A stretch of 7,714 bases of DNA, taken from assembly GCA_900551495.1 (NCBI GenBank), contig URWG01000088.1, positions 1 to 7,714 on the forward strand. The letters are read 5' to 3'. Positions 5,956 to 7,714 of the stretch are shown in pieces; position 1 is the stretch's first letter; each line of letters begins with the position of its first letter. The notes under the pieces were generated by a model. That model ran no database searches. It was given only the letters and a program-made list of their open reading frames with translations, and was not told the DNA's origin. The DNA is from an uncultured Eubacteriales bacterium. Lineage in GTDB: Bacteria; Bacillota; Clostridia; Oscillospirales; Oscillospiraceae. The position numbers were made by a program, and so were the translations under genes.

Positions 5956-5963
5956 GTCCGTGT
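5935..5963. promoter_or_regulatory. Two tandem 13-bp palindromic operator-like sites
   Basis: ACACG-GTG-CGTGT (5935-5947) is a perfect palindrome lying wholly in the promoter spacer. ACAC-TGTCC-GTGT (5951-5963) follows with a 16-bp centre-to-centre distance and covers the -10 and predicted start site. The two agree at 11 of 13 positions. Their size, symmetry and placement suit binding by an XRE dimer, and an XRE domain is encoded next door (inference). Confidence 0.5.
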
Positions 5964-6022
5964 GGAAATGGAAATAATTGGAAATTGATTTAAACAAGAT
6001 ACTTCCGATTTTTTCTGTTTTG

Positions 6023-6090
6023 ACCTCCTTTAATATACGGTTGCGGATGTGAAGGACCTCGCTTGGATAAGCTGAATCCCGAGAGGAGGT
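6023..6090 (+). promoter_or_regulatory. Leader with anti-Shine-Dalgarno segments
   Basis: ACCTCCT (6023-6029) is fully complementary to AGGAGGT (6084-6090), the ribosome site of the first small gene. A second segment, ACCTC (6056-6060), can also pair with it. Alternative foldings could hide or expose the site. This is a structural possibility read from complementarity only. Confidence 0.35.
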
Positions 6091-6098
6091 GACTTCGG

Positions 6099-6257
6099 TT
6101 GACCGGAACCGAACCTGTGTGCTGGTGCGAGGGCTGCGGCGAGGAGCTGCCCCGCGGAACGCTTGCCTATTTTCTCGAGGGGCGGTGGTATTGCCGCGCC
6201 TGCCTGTCCGACTACGCGCGCGACTTCTTCGGGGCGACGCTGGTGCCGGTGGAATGA
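6099..6257 (+). CDS. Small Cys-rich putative zinc-binding protein
   Basis: A 52-residue protein starting at TTG (6099), with an excellent SD GGAGGTGA (6085-6092) 6 nt upstream. It has C8-x-C10-x2-C13-G near the N-terminus and YC32RAC35 further on, so two Cys clusters of zinc-ribbon or treble-clef type separated by about 18 residues with several aromatics (YFLEGRWYC). No membrane segment or signal is visible. Its stop overlaps the next start as ATGA, so it is the first gene of a coupled three-gene unit. I do not recognise a named family. It could be a nucleic-acid-binding or protein-contact module. The TTG start is less certain than the frame, which is supported by the SD and the overlap. Confidence 0.65.
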   Translation: MTGTEPVCWCEGCGEELPRGTLAYFLEGRWYCRACLSDYARDFFGATLVPVE

Positions 6258-6487
6258 GGCTCGCGGAGCTGTCCGAGGGGTATCTGCTGTCGGCGGAGCT
6301 GCTGCGCAATAAGCTGCGGCTGCTGCGTGCCTGTCTCAGAGCTGCCGAAACCGCGCAGGAACGCGTCTCGATCCGCCACGAGATCGCGCTGCTGTCGCCG
6401 ATCCTGACGCAGTGCTACGAGCTGGCGGAGCTGACGGCACACTATTACGAAAGGAGCTTTTATCGCAGTGAAAAATATACGCTTTGA
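6254..6487 (+). CDS. Small helical protein of unknown function
   Basis: A 77-residue protein, Leu-, Arg- and Glu-rich and almost certainly alpha-helical, probably a coiled-coil hairpin (AELLRNKLRLLRACLRAAET, then IRHEIALLSPILTQCYELAE). It ends with an aromatic, charged tail (HYYERSFYRSEKYTL). The ATG at 6254 overlaps the upstream stop (ATGA), and its 3' end overlaps the sigma-like gene by 20 bp, so all three are tightly packed and probably translated together. There is no catalytic motif, signal peptide or membrane segment. It may be a partner or assembly factor for the DNA-binding protein encoded after it; that is inference from position. Confidence 0.65.
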   Translation: MRLAELSEGYLLSAELLRNKLRLLRACLRAAETAQERVSIRHEIALLSPILTQCYELAELTAHYYERSFYRSEKYTL

Positions 6488-6707
6488 GTATTCCGATGTC
6501 CGTCTGCCGCGGGAGGTGCAGCTTCGGCGGATGCAGGCGGTCATGGAAAACGAGCTGACGCCCCTGCAGCGGGAGCTGCTGCAGGCGATTTATTTTGACG
6601 GCCGGACGCAGGCGGAGATCGCCAAGCGCCGTGGGGTCAGCCGTTCGACCGTCAACCGTACGCTTCGCCGTGCGGAGGATCGGATGCGCCGATTTCTGCG
6701 GTACTGA
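6468..6707 (+). CDS. Sigma-70 region 4-like HTH protein
   Basis: A 79-residue protein starting at GTG (6468), with GAAAGGAG about 11 nt upstream. Residues 30-75 read as sigma-70 region 4 or a LuxR/sigma-type HTH: LTPLQRELLQAIYFDGRTQA, EIAKRRGVSRSTVNRTLRRA, then a basic C-terminus. There is no region 2, so it cannot act as a complete sigma factor; it is more likely a small DNA-binding regulator or a phage-type late activator. A later ATG at residue 22 or 26 is a possible alternative start, but it would lose little of the HTH. It is the last gene of the cassette, followed after about 24 bp by the terminator at 6731-6766. Similar small HTH proteins occur in clostridial prophages and mobile elements, but no integrase or structural gene is visible here. 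Confidence 0.78.
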   Translation: MKNIRFEYSDVRLPREVQLRRMQAVMENELTPLQRELLQAIYFDGRTQAEIAKRRGVSRSTVNRTLRRAEDRMRRFLRY

Positions 6708-6730
6708 AGAACCCGATACATAAAAAGTTT

Positions 6731-6766
6731 CCCCTTCGGACAAACTGTGTCCGGAGGGGATTTTTT
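6731..6766 (+). terminator. Strong intrinsic terminator of the small-gene cassette
   Basis: CCCCTTCGGACA (6731-6742) pairs with TGTCCGGAGGGG (6748-6759) through 12 pairs with one wobble and a 5-nt loop. A-TTTTTT (6760-6766) follows. Confidence 0.88.
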
Positions 6767-6877
6767 ATGGAACAACGACCGCAGCAGCCCGAGCGGATGC
6801 AGGAGCTGCGCGACCCGAAGCTGCCCGCCGTCCACGCAAGCCGCACGGGAAACCGCGCCGAGCAGCGCCGTATCTGA
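6767..6877 (+). CDS. Possible 36-codon ORF behind the terminator
   Basis: ATG at 6767 opens 36 codons (MEQRPQQPERMQELRDPKLP and on to AEQRRI), polar and rich in Gln, Arg and Pro. GGAGGGG, the right arm of the terminator stem, is placed 7 nt upstream like an SD. It resembles no family I know, and the match may be chance. If real, its translation would compete with the terminator fold. Confidence 0.22.
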   Translation: MEQRPQQPERMQELRDPKLPAVHASRTGNRAEQRRI

Positions 6878-6918
6878 CCCAACGGACGGTAAACGACAGC
6901 GCCGTCAGCGGCAGGGCG

Positions 6919-7176
6919 AGGGGGACGTTTGCGCGTATCGCCCCACGGCTCCCCTGTGTAAGGAGGGTGTTTGCGCGCACCGCCCCAAGCCCCCCTTGTG
7001 TAATGTGAGCTGTCGGTGAAGCTGACTGAGGGGTTGACACTTATTTCAATCCGTGCCGAAGGCACACCGACATTATTCACTATTCACCATTCAGTATTCA
7101 CTATTCACTTAACAATGCGTCTGTCGGCGGGCACTGAAACGGTGCCCCTACGGATTCTAACGATACTGCCTGCACG
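6919..7176. repeat. Composite intergenic repeat, right (inverted) copy
   Basis: Read on the minus strand this repeats the order of 4804-4994: terminal block (plus strand ACGATACTGCCTGCACG, 7160-7176), 7-bp tandem units ATTCACT/ATTCACC/ATTCAGT (five from 7075 to 7109), a GTGCC GAA GGCAC hairpin, the 33-bp block (7007-7039), then GTGTAAGG-type array units with a 42-bp period (TTTGCGCG at 6928 and 6970). Between the terminal block and the heptamers this copy carries an extra hairpin (GGGCAC / GTGCCC, 7129-7147) absent from the left copy. Apart from the 36-codon ORF, I see no gene in 6708-7238. Confidence 0.85.
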
Positions 7177-7189
7177 GGAAAAATCCCCC

Positions 7190-7219
7190 GTTCTATTTTC
7201 CCCGTCGCGCGCATACATA
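7190..7219 (+). promoter_or_regulatory. Candidate sigma-E promoter of spoIIP
   Basis: GTTCTATT (7190-7197), 14 bp and CATACATA (7212-7219) resemble the sporulation sigma-E consensus (GTCATATT / CATACAAT). spoIIP is a known sigma-E target in Bacillus. The predicted start falls at the SD itself (7226-7230), leaving a very short leader, which lowers confidence. An imperfect inverted repeat (7174-7183 / 7196-7205) overlaps the -35. Confidence 0.42.
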
Positions 7220-7238
7220 TCCTACAGGAGTTGATAGC

Positions 7239-7714
7239 ATGAGAACAAAGGAGCGGCTGACGCTGCGGAGCGTCTGCTTTGCACTGCTGCTGACGGCGAT
7301 GGCGCTGCGGCTTGCCTCGATGCTCCGCGGCAGCAACGGGGAGGCAATCGCGCTGTTTTTCGGGCTTGGGCTGCTGTCGGACGAGCCTCAGCCCGCGCCG
7401 AGCACCGTAACGGCGGAGACGGTCGAGCGTTTTGCACCGCTGGAATATCGCGCCCCGTCGCGGCTGCTGCGCTTTTCGGCGGAGGACGCGGCGCTGGTGG
7501 ACATTGCCAACCGCTCCGGCGCGGAGATCGACCCCGCAGAGCTCATCACGCAGCCGATCTCGTTCGACCGGTCGGCGGAGGGGCCGCTCGTGCTGATCGT
7601 CCATACCCACGCGACCGAGGCCTACACGCCCACGGCGGAGGACGATTATGAGCCGGCCGGGGAATACCACACGACGGACACGGCGCACAGCGTCGTGCAG
7701 GTGGGGCAGGTGCT
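7239..7714 (+). CDS. spoIIP: Stage II sporulation protein P (SpoIIP), partial
   Basis: The first 158 residues, cut by the window end. SpoIIP is a membrane-anchored, zinc-dependent amidase/endopeptidase that works with SpoIID (and SpoIIM) to remove peptidoglycan during engulfment of the forespore. The N-terminus has a hydrophobic anchor (about residues 12-27), then a low-complexity Ala/Pro/Glu-rich linker. The catalytic domain opens with PLVLIVHTHATEAYTP (117-132); the H-T-H-x2-E arrangement (His122, His124, Glu127) is the family signature, and HTTDTAHSVVQVGQV follows as expected. The ATG at 7239 has AGGAG 8 nt upstream. The region just upstream holds a sigma-E-like promoter and then the inverted composite repeat. 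Confidence 0.9.
   Translation, partial: MRTKERLTLRSVCFALLLTAMALRLASMLRGSNGEAIALFFGLGLLSDEPQPAPSTVTAETVERFAPLEYRAPSRLLRFSAEDAALVDIANRSGAEIDPAELITQPISFDRSAEGPLVLIVHTHATEAYTPTAEDDYEPAGEYHTTDTAHSVVQVGQV

Noticed and set aside
6020..6048. Second promoter starting with TTGACC
   Set aside because: No acceptable -10 lies 16-18 bp downstream; the TTGACA promoter at 5927 is far stronger.
6468..6707. Complete sigma factor
   Set aside because: Only a region 4-like HTH is present; regions 2 and 3 are absent.
6652..7080. Minus-strand frame over the sigma-like gene and right repeat
   Set aside because: Antisense to a better-supported gene and made of repeat translation.
7129..7147. Terminator facing spoIIP
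   Set aside because: The GGGCAC/GTGCCC hairpin has no T-run on either strand; treated as part of the repeat.

Overview
The window looks like chromosomal DNA from a fairly GC-rich, endospore-forming Firmicute, most likely a gut-type clostridium of the Oscillospiraceae/Ruminococcaceae kind. This rests on the prs-pth gene pair, a SpoIIP start at the right edge, A+G-rich Shine-Dalgarno (SD) sites of the GGAGG type, sigma-A-like promoters, and intergenic repeats carrying a TTACACAGGGGAGCC core. The taxon is inferred from gene content and style, not from a marker gene.

Layout. 1-272: tandem 43-bp repeats, a long imperfect hairpin and a short AAAATCG-type tandem repeat; no gene. 273-1831 (minus): prs and pth, overlapping as TGATG, read from an extended -10 promoter at 1921-1949. 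1832-2266: a 435-bp gap packed with stem-loops and ending in a minus-strand terminator. 2267-3544 (minus): a PLP-dependent aspartate-type aminotransferase. 3632-4704 (minus): an acyl-ACP thioesterase coupled by an ATGA overlap to a small lipoprotein, with a promoter at 4730-4758 and a terminator overlapping the lipoprotein stop. 4804-4994: a composite repeat. 5001-5840 (minus): one open frame joining an XRE-type helix-turn-helix domain to the tRNA adenosine deaminase TadA, with a strong internal SD and ATG in front of TadA. 5927-5963: a strong plus-strand promoter overlaid by two 13-bp palindromes. 6099-6707 (plus): three small overlapping genes (Cys-rich putative zinc protein, helical protein, sigma region 4-like HTH protein) ending at a terminator. 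6919-7176: the same composite repeat in inverted orientation. 7239-end (plus): the first 158 residues of SpoIIP.

How the parts relate. Most genes are housekeeping: PRPP synthesis, peptidyl-tRNA recycling, amino-acid transamination, acyl-chain release, tRNA wobble editing and spore engulfment. The unusual part is 4804-7176. A regulator-TadA fusion sits divergently from a three-gene cassette of small putative regulators, with palindromic operator-like sites between them. The whole block is bracketed by inverted copies of a composite repeat whose outermost 17 bp are perfectly inverted. It is the best candidate here for an undescribed regulatory module, although the flanking repeats may simply be common intergenic elements of this genome.
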